DNA from: Phycomyces blakesleeanus NRRL 1555(-)
Taxonomy: Eukaryota; Mucoromycota; Mucoromycetes; Mucorales; Phycomycetaceae
Assembly: GCF_001638985.1 (NCBI RefSeq)
Contig: NW_017265151.1
Location: 248,001 to 312,000, forward strand
DNA: 64,000 nucleotides
Reading direction: 5' to 3'
The notes under the pieces were generated by a model. The model was given only the letters and a program-made list of their open reading frames with translations. It did not search any database and was not told the DNA's origin. Each line of letters starts with the position of its first letter. Position 1 is the stretch's first letter. Below are positions 13,229-24,755 of the stretch, piece after piece. The position numbers were made by a program, and so were the translations under genes.

Positions 13229-13270
13229 GACTGACTGACTGAGTGAGTGAGTGAGTGAGTGAGTGAGTGA
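13229..13270. repeat. GACT then GAGT tetranucleotide array
   Basis: Roughly three GACT units followed by eight GAGT units, in the alkaline phosphatase upstream region. Confidence 0.85.
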
Positions 13271-15462
13271 TTAAGAGTTAGGTTAATTAAAAGTCAGTGA
13301 AGATCCCATCAAATTCTGTCATACATGAGCCTTCTTTATTTCTTTCTTTCTATGATTTCTTTTCTTTTCTTATAGGGGTAAGCGTATAGTCTATAGTACA
13401 TAGAGTGGTAAGTATGTTAGTGTAGTGTAGTGTAGTAGCATATATGACATCACAGAATAATATAATATTTTATAAGAATATGCCTGTAACCTCTTTTTTT
13501 TCTTTTTTTTTTGAAACAAGGATCTATTTTATATATATACCATATAAAATAGTAACGAAAATTATAGTGTTTTAAGAACAGGCAAGGAGAAGGGCAAAAT
13601 GAAAATGAAAATTAACCAAGAAGCAATAGATGAATAAGAGGAAAGGTGACAAACACAAATAATGTTAATATAAATAAAATAAAAGAAATATTCACTATTT
13701 TTTTTTTCTCTCTCTCTCTCTTACAATCACACCTGGGGGTTATAATCACATCACAGTTACAAACTTTTTGCTTTGCTTTCAATTTTTACCAAACCTAGAT
13801 TCTCATACTAATGAAACCCTTCCCGAACCAACTCATGGTCCGGGTAGACAGACTAAAAAAAAAAAAAAAGAAAAAGAATTCTAGACCAAAATAAAATGTA
13901 CTATTTTTTTTTCTTTTTTCTTTATTTATTTTTATTATATTTTATATATGGTTTATAGTATTTAGTCTGTGTGTAATCGATATATAAATAAATGAGATTT
14001 CTAAGCGCTTAAATATTAATGTCCACCCCACAAAATAATGAGATTTTATTGGTTTATAGTATATTCATTTATCCCCCACCACCCACCCTCCTTTTATATA
14101 TATCTACTCAATTACCGTATATTTGACTAGTAACAATAATACCAATAATAATATCAGCTCCAAGAAAGAAAGTAAAAGAAAAAAATATATATATAAAAAA
14201 AAAAGCGGAGTATGATTTATCTACTTATTTACTATCTATGATTGGCTAATTATGTTGGTACGCCAACGCGTCTGCCGGAGTTTGGTTTTTTGTATTTCTC
14301 TCACTCTCTTTGTCTCTGTTTGATTTTTTTTTCTGTCTCAATAAGATTTCTGTGACTTGCTTTTTTGTCTGGGCATTGACAATCTGTTTTAGGATCTACA
14401 GTAATGTGTTTTGATTGGCGTAAAACAACCATGACTACCAACCGCAAAGAACAACAACAATAACAATAACAAATAACAAGATCGAGGTTGATTACCGCGC
14501 CTCTTTTTATACATAAATAAATAACTAAATAAACATCAATATTAATATTAATATTAATATTAATATTAATTTTAATGTACATAATGATTTCTTGGTCATG
14601 TTGACTAGAAATTGTGACTTGTGAGTTATTATATAATCCATGCATGTATGAATGATTTATTAGACAAGATACCCTTTTGGACCTATCAAATAGATTCATA
14701 ATTGTTGAAGTAGTAGTAGTAAAAAGGTAGATTTCTTTAATAAGTTTCTTTTATTTTAATTCAATCTATATACACTATTGTACATATCATTAAATTATTC
14801 TTTTTTATATATATATAATGTGATTCTGTTTATTAGAATAATACCAGTAATTCTAGTCTTATGAAAATAATAGAAAAAAGGGAGAAATACGTGACATTTT
14901 GTAAATGACTATGGACACAATATTACACCTCCACTACCTCACTATACATTCTATATATATATATAAAGATTGAACGCGGATTGAGGCTATACTGCCCGAA
15001 ACCTAACATATATCAGAGCCATGATTGGCAATTAGATCACCCATTTCTTTTTAGGAGAGATATTGTTATAGGATGTGAATTGTCAAGAATAATAAAATGA
15101 GACAATTTGAATGAGTGAATAAGAGAGAGCAAGAGAGAGAGAGAGAGAGATATGAGATCTATTTAAAAGACCGACATATAATACAAAAAAATAAAATAAA
15201 ATAAAAAAATTAAGTAGCGTCGGTTTGTTTTTTATTTTATTTTATTTTTTGTATTATTTAAGCAATGGCCTCGGCTTAGCTATGAAAGACAGTCAAAACC
15301 AATTCAAGGATAATAAGAAATACAAAAGTGAACCCCATGTCAAAGAGACAATTGAAGCCAAGTCGAGGTTAAAGCAAACCAAAAACTAAATCAGATCAAA
15401 TCAAATCAAGTCAGTCTTTTTTTAATTTTTTTTTTTTTGATTTTTTTTTTTTTTTTTTTGGT

Positions 15463-15470
15463 TATAAAAA
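15463..15470 (+). promoter_or_regulatory. Candidate TATA box of the small acidic protein gene
   Basis: TATAAAAA directly after a long poly-T tract and followed by a GGGAGG stretch, about 180 bp upstream of the ATG at 15645. The position would allow a 5' UTR of about 150 bases. Confidence 0.35.
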
Positions 15471-15644
15471 GGGAGGCGTCAAATAACCTTGTGTTTTTTT
15501 TTTTAATTTTTATTTTTCTTATTTCTACTTTGAAAAAATAAAAATAAAAAATCCAATCTTTCTGAAATTTTAATTTTTATATCAAAAATATTTATTTAAA
15601 ACAGAAAAGATAAAGAGATTACCTTATTCTTAAAATACAACAGA

Positions 15645-16235
15645 ATGGCATACGAATTCAACAGCCGTAAGTATCAATTACATGAATCAAACAATGTATA
15701 CAGATGAATTGAATTGAATTGAATTGAATTGAATTGATTTTAATGCAATGCACTCTTTATCTTTATTGTGCTGTGCTGTGCTGTGCTGTTGATTTCAATT
15801 GAATGAATGATGCATTTTATTGATATTCCATTCTTGTTTTCTGTAATAGTCTCCTATCCTACACAAACCACACACCAGCCAAAGAGACGCCATGAAGACG
15901 ATGAAGATGAATCACAAGTAGAAGAGGTAAATCATATATCAATATATTTAGGATTGACATTTATCTTTATTTTATTTTTATTAACAAAAACATTAAATCA
16001 ATCAACCAATCAATAGTATAACTCTAAACGATTCAATGATACTCGAGAGACTTCATTTGGTGACGAGCAGCCACGAGCAGCATCGCCTCTTCCCTCAATC
16101 ACTTATGCATCTCCAGACTTTAGACCACCACCTCGCCAGGATGCCCTGTGGCTCCAACCAGTCCAGACAACTGACGACTCTGAGGATGACAATAACTCTA
16201 CGGTCTACCAAGACGAAGACTGCGCAATGTATTAA
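15645..16235 (+). CDS. Small acidic disordered protein, function unknown
   Basis: Three exons, 15645-15666, 15850-15926 and 16017-16235, with canonical GT-AG introns (phases 1 and 0) encode 105 residues. I do not recognise the family. The protein has a short N-terminus (M-A-Y-E-F-N-S), a basic K-R-R-H step into an acidic E-D-D-E-D-E-S run, a Pro-rich centre (F-R-P-P-P-R-Q) and an acidic C-terminus ending D-E-D-C-A-M-Y. There is no signal peptide, membrane segment or domain. The K-R-R-H could be a weak nuclear signal. Support for a real gene: three exons closing in one frame, non-repetitive codons against AT-rich flanks, and a TATA-like box upstream. Confidence 0.65.
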
Positions 16236-16385
16236 AAAAAATATATAGAGATATTGTCTCTCTTTATTACACACACAAACAATTATTTACATGTATATAT
16301 ATTATATATATTTTATTTTATTCTATTCTATTCTATTCTATTCTGTTTCTTTCTTTCTACCTTGTTCATTATCATCATCATCATC

Positions 16386-16417
<32 letters not shown>

Positions 16418-16855
16418 CAATCTCTTTGTATTTTATTATTAAATGACTATGAATATAAAAATACACACGGCATGTGCGTACAGATTTTGTATAAAAATAT
16501 GTTATGTACATGTGTAAATTCTTTATATATAGATTGTGTGTGTTTTGTGTTATTTTGAATCAAAATCAAAATCAAATTGAACCAAATTTGAATTTAGGTG
16601 GGGTATAAAATGGATTGAATTTGGGTCAAATCAGTGAAATTGGATGGATAAATGGATGGATGGGGAGGGATGATGATGCAAAATGATAAAAAAATATCAT
16701 CTTGACTGGCTTTCAATCTCTTACATACTACATTTAAAATACATAATATAAATTAATAATTAATATTTTCAAATTAATATTTTATTTCTATTATTCTTAT
16801 TCTTATTATTTGTTCATATTAATCCCATACATAACATATATACATATACATATAC

Positions 16856-16889
<34 letters not shown>

Positions 16890-17195
16890 GTGTGTGTGTT
16901 TATATATTTATATACATACTGCCACACTTTACTACACTATACCTTTTTATTATATATATATAATATAATATAATATAATATAATATATATCTCTCTATGT
17001 ATATATAAAAGTATATAGACTTATCTACATACATACATACACACTCACTCACTCACTCACTCACTCACATACATAAATACATATACATACTTATATCTAC
17101 TGTATATATCTATATACATATACAAACACAAAACTAAAACTAAAACTAAAAAAAAACAAAAAAAAAAAAACAAAAAAAAAGAATAAGCATCACCT
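16236..17195. other. Intergenic, upstream of the SGNH/CE2-like gene
   Basis: AT-rich with TATTC, ATA, (TA)n and CACT (about 17040-17068) arrays. It holds the 3' flank of the small acidic gene and the presumed promoter of the next gene. Nothing else seen. Confidence 0.6.
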
Positions 17196-19374
17196 ATGTT
17201 TGGTTGTATTCTGCCGTTGATATTCTTACTATTGCCACTGCTGGCAACATGCAGTGAGAAACTTGTTCCATTCACAGACAACAACATCAAGTACTTTGGA
17301 CGTTGGCGCATCACCACAACCGACATCCAAAGTGGCTGGCCCGGTGCCTACCTCAAGACGAATGTGAATGGTCCGACCATCAAACTGCGACTCAACCAGC
17401 CCACGACCGTCTATGTCCAGCTCGGTCAAGAGCCGATGCGTAAACTAGATGCTGTCTACAAAGACCAGCTTCCAATCGAGCTTGTGGTCGCAACTGATCT
17501 CAGCCAGGGTCCGCATCAGCTCATGGTAGTCTCGACTGCAAACACTTCAATCTGCCTTGAATCCCTTGTCCTGGCCGTCGCTGCCACCACTGCGCCTCCA
17601 AGACTGTCCTTTGATCTGGTCGAGTTTGTCGGCCACGACCTGACCCTGGGCACCTCGACCTCCCAGTCTCTGCTGACCAGCTTCCCTTGGCTGGTATCGA
17701 CCATGATGGAAATCGAAAAGGTCCAGATCGCCTATCCGGGCGCATGGCTGCTCGACCACCCCCAGGCTCTAGGAATGGAGTCCCAGTACTTTCGCTGGAC
17801 GCCCTCCCTAGACGAAACCGAACGAAACCAGTGGGACTTTTCGAGCTACCTGCCCTCTGCCGTCGTCATCCTACTCGGCCAGAACGACCCCGAAACAGAC
17901 CTCTACAGCCACGGCCTCCAGGGGTTCCTGCTCCGGCTGCGCAAACACTATGCCCACTGCGCTATCCTCGTTCTATCCGAACCACGCGGTCACAGGGTCC
18001 GCCAATCCCAGGCTGCCGTACACGCCCTCAACGATGCCGGAGACCAAGACATCTATTACATCGACACAACAGACTGGGTACAAGACGGCTCTGATTTCCT
18101 AGACCCTGTAAGTAAATTTTTTTTTCATTATTTTATTTAAAACCCATAAATACCATTATCCATGTCAGTTTAGTCAAGTAAATCATAATAATATTATTAT
18201 TATCTTTCTTTTGAGGAGGACAAAGGAGAGAGATAAATAGATAGATAGTTAAAGGAGGTGTGTGTGTGTATAAAGGCGGGGGGTTAATGAGTACAAGGAG
18301 TTGAATTAATCAATCAATCAATCAATCAAGATTAATTGTGTTGTGAGTTGGATAGTATATACATTTCAACTCTCATCTTCACTTTATTACTTCTTTATAT
18401 GTTGAGAATATTATTATTAATGTTTTTTTTTTTTTTTTTTTTTAAAAAAAAAGGTTCATCTTAGTGACCAGGGCCATGAACGGTTTGCAAGGAGACTTAG
18501 CCCCTGGTTGCACACCAAACTCATCTGGCCTCGGCAACCCTTCCCAGACCCCTTCCCCAATCCAAATCTACCCCGCGACTGGCACACGATGGACGTCGGA
18601 CAGGAGCAGTCGATCGGCCTGCCTGGCTCGGTCTCGTTTGACTCGGGCAACACCTTCACACTCTGGGGCTCAGGCACGGACATCAAAGACAACCAGGACG
18701 CCTTTAGGTATGTCTTCCAGGCTCTGTCGGGCGACGGGTCGATCCAGGCCACGATCGGCTCCCACTCGGCCTTTGCATCCTGCGCAAAGGCCGGCCTCAT
18801 GATACGTGAACATCTGTCGCTTGGATCGCCTCACGTGATGCTTGGAATCTCACCCGCCGAAGGACTCTTTCTCCAGACACGTCACACAAACCTGTCGCCC
18901 AGCCACCTGGTCCGGAAGACGCGCGGCTCACCCCCATACCACTTCCGTGTCACACGTAAAGCGAATCTCATCCTGGCCCAGATCAGCCAGACCACGACAA
19001 CCCAATGGGACACCTTTGCAAACCTTACCCTGCCGCTAGCCAGAGATGTCTATGTTGGCCTGGCAGTCACCAGCTGCGACCCATCGGTAGTGAGCGTGGC
19101 CAAGTTTGGTGATGTGGTCCTGCAAGGAGGAGTAGGCAGTGGAACCTATCGATCATCTTCAACAACAACAACAGCAACAATAACTGCTGCTGGCAAACTC
19201 ACCGGTAATTTTGATAGCAAGTATAATTCTTATTATGGAAACAAGGCCATCATTCCATCCATAAACCCAACCAAACCAAAAGCAAAAGCAAAAGAAGACG
19301 AAGAGAAACCAATTGGTGGTGGTAACGATAATGATAATGCGGATACCAATGGCCGATTTATCTACCAGGTTTGA
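17196..19374 (+). CDS. Secreted SGNH/CE2-like esterase homologue lacking the Ser nucleophile
   Basis: Two exons, 17196-18107 and 18454-19374, joined in phase 0, encode 610 residues. An N-terminal hydrophobic signal (about 1-19) indicates secretion. Next comes a beta-sandwich segment with F-G-R-W and G-W-P-G-A-Y-L-K-T-N, as in the accessory domain of carbohydrate esterase family 2, then an SGNH fold (about 140-330). In that fold, block I reads V-E-F-V-G-H-D-L-T-L-G where active enzymes have G-D-S-I-T, so the nucleophilic Ser is absent. Block III has L-G-Q-N-D and block V keeps D-P-V-H with H-L-S-D-Q-G-H. The second exon continues into a Trp-containing beta-rich domain resembling DUF1349-type lectin folds (about 340-540), and the tail is Thr/Lys/Asp-rich. 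Codons are C/G-ending, unlike the AT-rich flanks. It may be a carbohydrate-binding pseudoenzyme. Confidence 0.8.
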
Positions 19375-20285
19375 AAACATATATATATATATATAAGATT
19401 ATTCAGTCAGTCAGTCAGTCAGTCAGTCAGTCAGTCAGTTAGGTTGGTTGGTCAATTGGTCGGTCCAATAGAATAACCCACATTCCGCCTGTTATCTCTC
19501 TCTCTCTCTCTATATATATATATTTCATACCCTTGTCTTTATCCTCGCTTCTTTCGGGCCGACATATATATTTTTTTTTCTCTCTCTCTATATCCCAATT
19601 CACATACCCCGATGTACTCCTTTTTTTTCAAACCTTTTCTCTCTCTGTGTTTGTGACTTTTTCTTTTTTCTATCTTTTCTTTTCTTGTGGATAGTGTACA
19701 CTTTACTACACTTTACTTGACTACATTCATATAACATCTATATATATATATATATATATCATTCATTCATTCATTTCATTCATTTATTCACTTCATCAGC
19801 TAATATAATATATATAAAAGAAAAGAAGAAGAAAAAAACAAGGACACACATTATATATGTTACAATCTAAAATAAAAATAAAAATAAAAAAATATCATAT
19901 AAATCGGTTTCATTATTATCCTTTTCATAACCTTTTTTTATTATTATTATTATTATTCACAGGACGGATAAATGAATTTTAATCAACGCAAACCAAGGAA
20001 ACCAAAGAAACCCACCCATATTTCAGTTAATGTTGTTATTATTTGTTTGTTTTGAAGGTAAAAAAATAAATAAAAATAAAAATAAAAATAAAAAATTAAA
20101 TACAAAAGAAGTGAATACAAAAAGGAAAAACTAAAAGCCAAACAATAGTAATAAAGAAAGATATATAAAATGGGAGGATATATATATATATATGAGAATG
20201 GGGGTGGTGGAGTAAATGAATGAATGATAAAAAAAAAAAAATACAAATAGAATACAAAAAAATAAAATTACATTACATTATAAAA
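19375..20285. other. Intergenic between two convergent 3' ends
   Basis: Contains a CAGT array (about 19402-19439), (TC)n/(TA)n near 19495-19525, (AT)n near 19740-19758, ATTC units near 19760-19790 and AAATAA units. No gene seen. Confidence 0.65.
19402..19439. repeat. CAGT tetranucleotide array
   Basis: About nine tandem CAGT units in the 3' flank of the SGNH/CE2-like gene. Confidence 0.9.
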
Positions 20286-21563
20286 TCAAGAGGAAGAAGA
20301 AGAGGAATTCATGTTATGTGCCCATTGGACTAAACTAGAAGGATTTGAAAGAGATAGATTGTAGTTGAGGAAATGAAGAAACTCAAATTCCATTCTGAAT
20401 ACACCATATCCTCGATCTTTGACTGATGGGTTCTTGTCAAGTAAGGGTGGAAGGTTGTTTGAGTCTGAGGTCTGATGTTGTTGAGAGGTGATGATTGGAG
20501 ATGATTCCCGAGAAGAAGAATATGACAGAGAAGGAGATGATGAAGGCGAAGAAACATTAGAATCTGAAGAGTTTGAAGAAGATATTGATATTGATGATAT
20601 TGATGATTTGGTATGGGTCTGGATTTGTTGGGCTGGAGTGTTTGGAGAAGGAAAGTAGTGGTAGGCCGAGAGAGACTTTGGAGATGTTGGAGGCGAGATT
20701 GGTTGCAGGAGTGGGGAAGGTTGGGTGAGAGGTGGGAGGGTGATGCGTTCATCAGAAGACATTGCTGATGAAATAGAGCCTTCGGATGACCGACGAGAAG
20801 GCGAGATAGGGTTAAGGTTAGGCTCGGTTGGTGGAGGAGATGGGTTGGGGTTGGGATTGGTGTTGTGATTAGTGTCGACAATTAGACGTAGATTGGCGTG
20901 CAAGAACTTTGCGGCCATCATATAGGCCACCATTACCAAGCGTTGGCTACATCCCGAAGTGCCCTTGATATTGTTATATTTCTATAATACAATTAATTTA
21001 ATTTGATTTGATTTGATTTGATTTGATTTACCTGTTTTAATCTTTCGATATAACCAATGGCTACCAACAAGGTGACGCTGGGACAGACAGTAGGAGTCGC
21101 AATAGAGTTGCGGCAAAACTTTACTAGGGCATCGTCAAGAGAACTAGCTTCTACGGCAGTCGAATCTAAAAGGTTGTTGATCACCTTTGTGAGTTGCTGG
21201 GTCTTGTCGTCCGTATTGGCTTCCCATGCATGAGTAACATAACCAGCAAGATGTTCTAATATAATAATAATAAATATTAATTTAATTTAATTTAATTTAA
21301 TTTAATTTAATTTAATTTAATTTAATTTATTTATTTTTACCTATACAGCCAGGTGATAATCGTCGAAGGTTATTGAGTCTGATGGCTTGTAAGAGTAAAT
21401 TGGCCTGAATGTAATTTGGACTATAGGCTGTTTGAGGTCTGACATTATTGTTTGACTGTTGTTGTTGTTGTCGTTGCTGGGTTGGTCGGTTATAAGGTGA
21501 ATTGACACGAAAGGTGTCTATTCTGCTGCCTTTGATTTGATGGAGGTTGATTTTTGCTTTCAT
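20286..21563 (-). CDS. Pho80/Pcl-type cyclin with a split cyclin box
   Basis: Three exons, 21563-21341, 21255-21032 and 20981-20286, encode 380 residues. A Gln/Asn-rich N-terminus (about 1-75) precedes the cyclin box, which begins with a D-D-A-L-V-K-F-C-R-N-S helix. It continues through V-T-L-L-V-A-I-G-Y-I-E-R-L-K and Q-R-L-V-M-V-A-Y-M-M-A-A-K-F-L, and ends with F-R-M-E-F-E-F-L-H-F-L-N-Y-N-L. This is the Pho80/Pcl pattern, so it likely activates a Pho85/CDK5-type kinase in phosphate or nutrient signalling. A Ser/Pro-rich insert of about 145 residues separates the A-A-K-F-L helix from the next one; yeast Pho80 has a short loop there. The insert has many S-P/T-P sites that could be phosphorylated. 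The protein ends in a poly-Ser run shortly after the box. Confidence 0.85.
21274..21328. repeat. TTTAA pentanucleotide array in a cyclin intron
   Basis: About eleven TTTAA units fill most of the first intron of the cyclin gene; a related TTTGA array fills part of the second intron near 21001-21028. Confidence 0.85.
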
Positions 21564-24500
21564 TTAATAGCAATAGCAATACTAATATTATTATTTTTTT
21601 AAATAGAAAAAGAGTAAAATAGTAATAAAAAGGTAAAACATAAAATTCAAATTCTTTATTTATATTTTCATCTTTAGATTTTTTTTTATTTATTATTTGC
21701 ATGATTTGTATTTGTTCCCATTTTTTCTTTCTTTGCTGGTTCGGTTAATCGTATGATCCGATTTAATATTTTTTTTTTTCATTATAATTTAAACGTGGCG
21801 TGAGTGAATCGGAATAAAGTAAAATATAATTCTTGTTATTTTATATTCTCTCTCTCTGATTTTTTTTATTATTCATTTGATATGAGATATATTTCTATGT
21901 AAAACTAAAGCAGGCCAATAATAGAGGGGGGTCATATATATTTTTTTTTTTTTACTTTGGAGAACTATAGAGCAAAATCAAAAAAAAAAAAGGAATTATA
22001 GGGTGACTTTTTTTTTTTTTTTTTCACTAGTAAGAAAATAAAATAGTATAGAAAATGTACTTTTTGTTATGTTATATCGGACGATCAATTTTTTAAAAAA
22101 GGGAAAAATATTTTGAGCGGATAAAGTGAACCCTAAAACTTATAATTCATTTTTATACATATATTTGATAGATAGATAGATAGATAGATAGGGTAGATGG
22201 GCAGATCAGTCCACTATAGATTTTACTCCTACGCACACTCCCTATTTCCACTACCCACTTTATTTTATATCACTTGAACTTCTTTCTTTCTTTCTTGTAG
22301 TGGAATGACCCTAAGCTAGATATTGTAAACTGTACTGTAAATTGTGATTTGGATAGGATTAAACGGGTGAATACGGAACAAATCCCAATTATCAAATATC
22401 AAATACAGCCCCTTTTTCCTTTCTTACCTTACCTTACCCTGTGTCTTATTCTTTCTATATCTCCTTTGGCTAATGCACCTTTCTTATATTAAAATGCTCA
22501 TATTCATTATCCGGATGGTCAAAGCGTCCATAACCTACCCTCGGTATTTACATGCCTTCATTAACAAACAAGTAATTGCTTAATTGCTTAATTGCTTAAT
22601 TGCTTAATTATGTAATTTCGATTTGTGTATGTGTATGTGTTATCCAGAGTGACAGACAGACAGACAGACAGGATGACAGAGCACCAAATAAAAAAATAAA
22701 AAAAAAAAAGTAATTATATAATTAACAATTTTGATTTTTGGTTTTTGATTTGTCACCCCACAATTAATAAATAAATAAATAAATAAATTATCCATCATCC
22801 AATTCTATAAACCTTCTTTTTTTCTTTCTTATTTAGAATCAAGGGAAATGTCATTTATTTGTAATGAATAAATCTATACAAAATAAACCACATCCATTTC
22901 CATTTTCCACACCTATATTTTTATCTCATAAAATATATATATTTCTTTTTTAAACAAATATTTATCTATCCAACTCTTGCACTTGAAACCCCCCTCCTCC
23001 TCCTTTTTATTATCATCATTATTTTTTCAAGTCGAATGTTTTTTTCTCTCTCTCTCTCTTTGTATTTTACAGGTAACTTTAATAGTAAATCAAACAAAGA
23101 AAATAAATAATAATAAAAAAAAAAAGCGGATCTATCCGATGGAGCCGGTCCACCGTTGATTTCCGGTCCACCGTTGATATTTGATTTCTTTGTGAGACTA
23201 AATAAATAAATAAATAAATTTTATTTTAATACTTGACCCGTCATCTTACGATTACACAATTTTAACCTGTGTATCATTTCACTTTCCTCACACATTGCTA
23301 TTTTACCTATTTATTGACTGTCCCTAGAGATTGACTCTAAATCACACTCACAACTATGATGATTATCGGTACATTGAAGCCGATATTTAAGATTACATTA
23401 CCAATTGTCTGTATTTGCTATAAGTCTAGTGAATAATATAAGCTCTCTTTATTATTATCATTATCATTAACAAGGTTGTACAGCCTGGTCTTTTTCTTTC
23501 TATATTGTTATCATATTTTTACCCACAATTAATAAATAAAATAAAATAAAATAAAATAACATGGTAATATCATTGGCAATTCGGATGATCTTTTATTATA
23601 TTTATATTTTTAAAAATAGGACAACAATAACCATAACCATAACCATAACCATAACAATAACAATAACACTATTGTAATAATTATATGATCTACACAATAT
23701 ATATATATCAATCTCTTCTGTCATCCCACTTGTTTCCATGGATTTCATTGATCTAGTTGGTTACCAATTGAACCGTGCTCTTCTATCTATAGAAGAGCAC
23801 GGTTCAATTTGTATGCATTTCAGAACAATAATAAAACAAAATAAAAAAAAAGGCACAAGGTTATCTCGTGTTAACATCCACACACTTTATAAAGAAGAAT
23901 CTATAGAGAACAAATTGGCGTGTGAATTCTGCACATCATCATCCCTCAATATTCACTGCTAAAATAATGATATAAGAAACAGCCAATATAATTAAGCACA
24001 ATAAGATATCTTGTGATAACCAACTACTTTCTATGGCATTATATTAAAATCACAATCTAGATACGCACGAACACTCACACATTAAAAGTAAAGAAACCTT
24101 GCACCCTACAAACACTACAACCACAAGTAACCACCCCATATTTCACCACATTTCATCACGTCATACAACAACCACAAAGAAGGGCAAGAATATATATATA
24201 TATATAGATAAAGAAAGGGTTAAACCCTTTCAGATCCTCTTTATTCATTACTGCATTAATAAATTCATATACACTACAGGAGTTTCCTACTTTTTTTCTT
24301 TAATTTATTTATTTAAAGTTTCTGTTTCAATCCACACACACACACAGAACAGAACAGCACACTTACAAGCCTCTAGATTACAAATAATAATCAAAAAAAA
24401 ATTTAGGTCAAAGCTTGAATTAATATTAGTATCATCAGTCTCATGTTGGTGGTAAAAATTGATCCTCAAATAACAACCTTCTTCTTTTATAAATTATATA

Positions 24501-24755
24501 AAATGTCTAAATTTTGTCGATACTTTCTTTTCTTTCTCTTTTTTTTTTTGCCTTTCGGATAATATAAATTCCATTTGTCCTTACAAGTATCATTTTAAGT
24601 TCAAGTTAATACAGATACCTACAATATATATATATATATATTACTCACTTTAAAACCAATCAAACCAATCTAATCTATCTAATACATTTATTCCATCTCT
24701 TATAGATAACAATGATACAATTACAATCACAATTTTTTTTAAAAAAAATAAATTA
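21564..24755. other. Long intergenic region
   Basis: About 3.2 kb with no convincing gene. It contains GATA units near 22170-22192, four TTGCTTAA units near 22573-22608, ACAG units near 22655, AATA units, CCATAA units near 23630-23660, and a perfect hairpin at 23766-23809 listed separately. The left part is the cyclin promoter; the right end is the 3' flank of the acyl-CoA dehydrogenase gene. Confidence 0.6.
23766..23809. repeat. Perfect inverted repeat, 21-bp arms with a 2-bp loop
   Basis: The arm at 23766-23786 (beginning AATTGAACCGTGCTC) is exactly complementary to 23789-23809, separated only by CT. It is the only sizeable perfect palindrome of mixed base composition that I noticed outside the transposons. 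As RNA it would form a 21-bp hairpin; as DNA it could extrude a cruciform. Confidence 0.9.

Larger units (their letters stand above)
13166..15644. other. Intergenic between two divergent genes
   Basis: Upstream region shared by the alkaline phosphatase (minus) and the small acidic protein gene (plus). It contains a GAGT array (about 13229-13270), an AATATT array (about 14536-14571), (GA)n near 15130 and several poly-T runs of 10-20 bases shortly before the plus-strand gene. No coding region or structured RNA recognised. Confidence 0.6.

Noticed and set aside
17521..18094. Several 60-135-codon frames on both strands inside the SGNH/CE2-like gene
   Set aside because: Shadows caused by the GC-rich coding sequence; none has a domain or splice context.
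20330..20881. Long Leu/Pro/His-rich open frame overlapping the cyclin exon
   Set aside because: Shadow of the low-complexity Ser/Pro insert in another frame; the cyclin motifs lie in the other frame.
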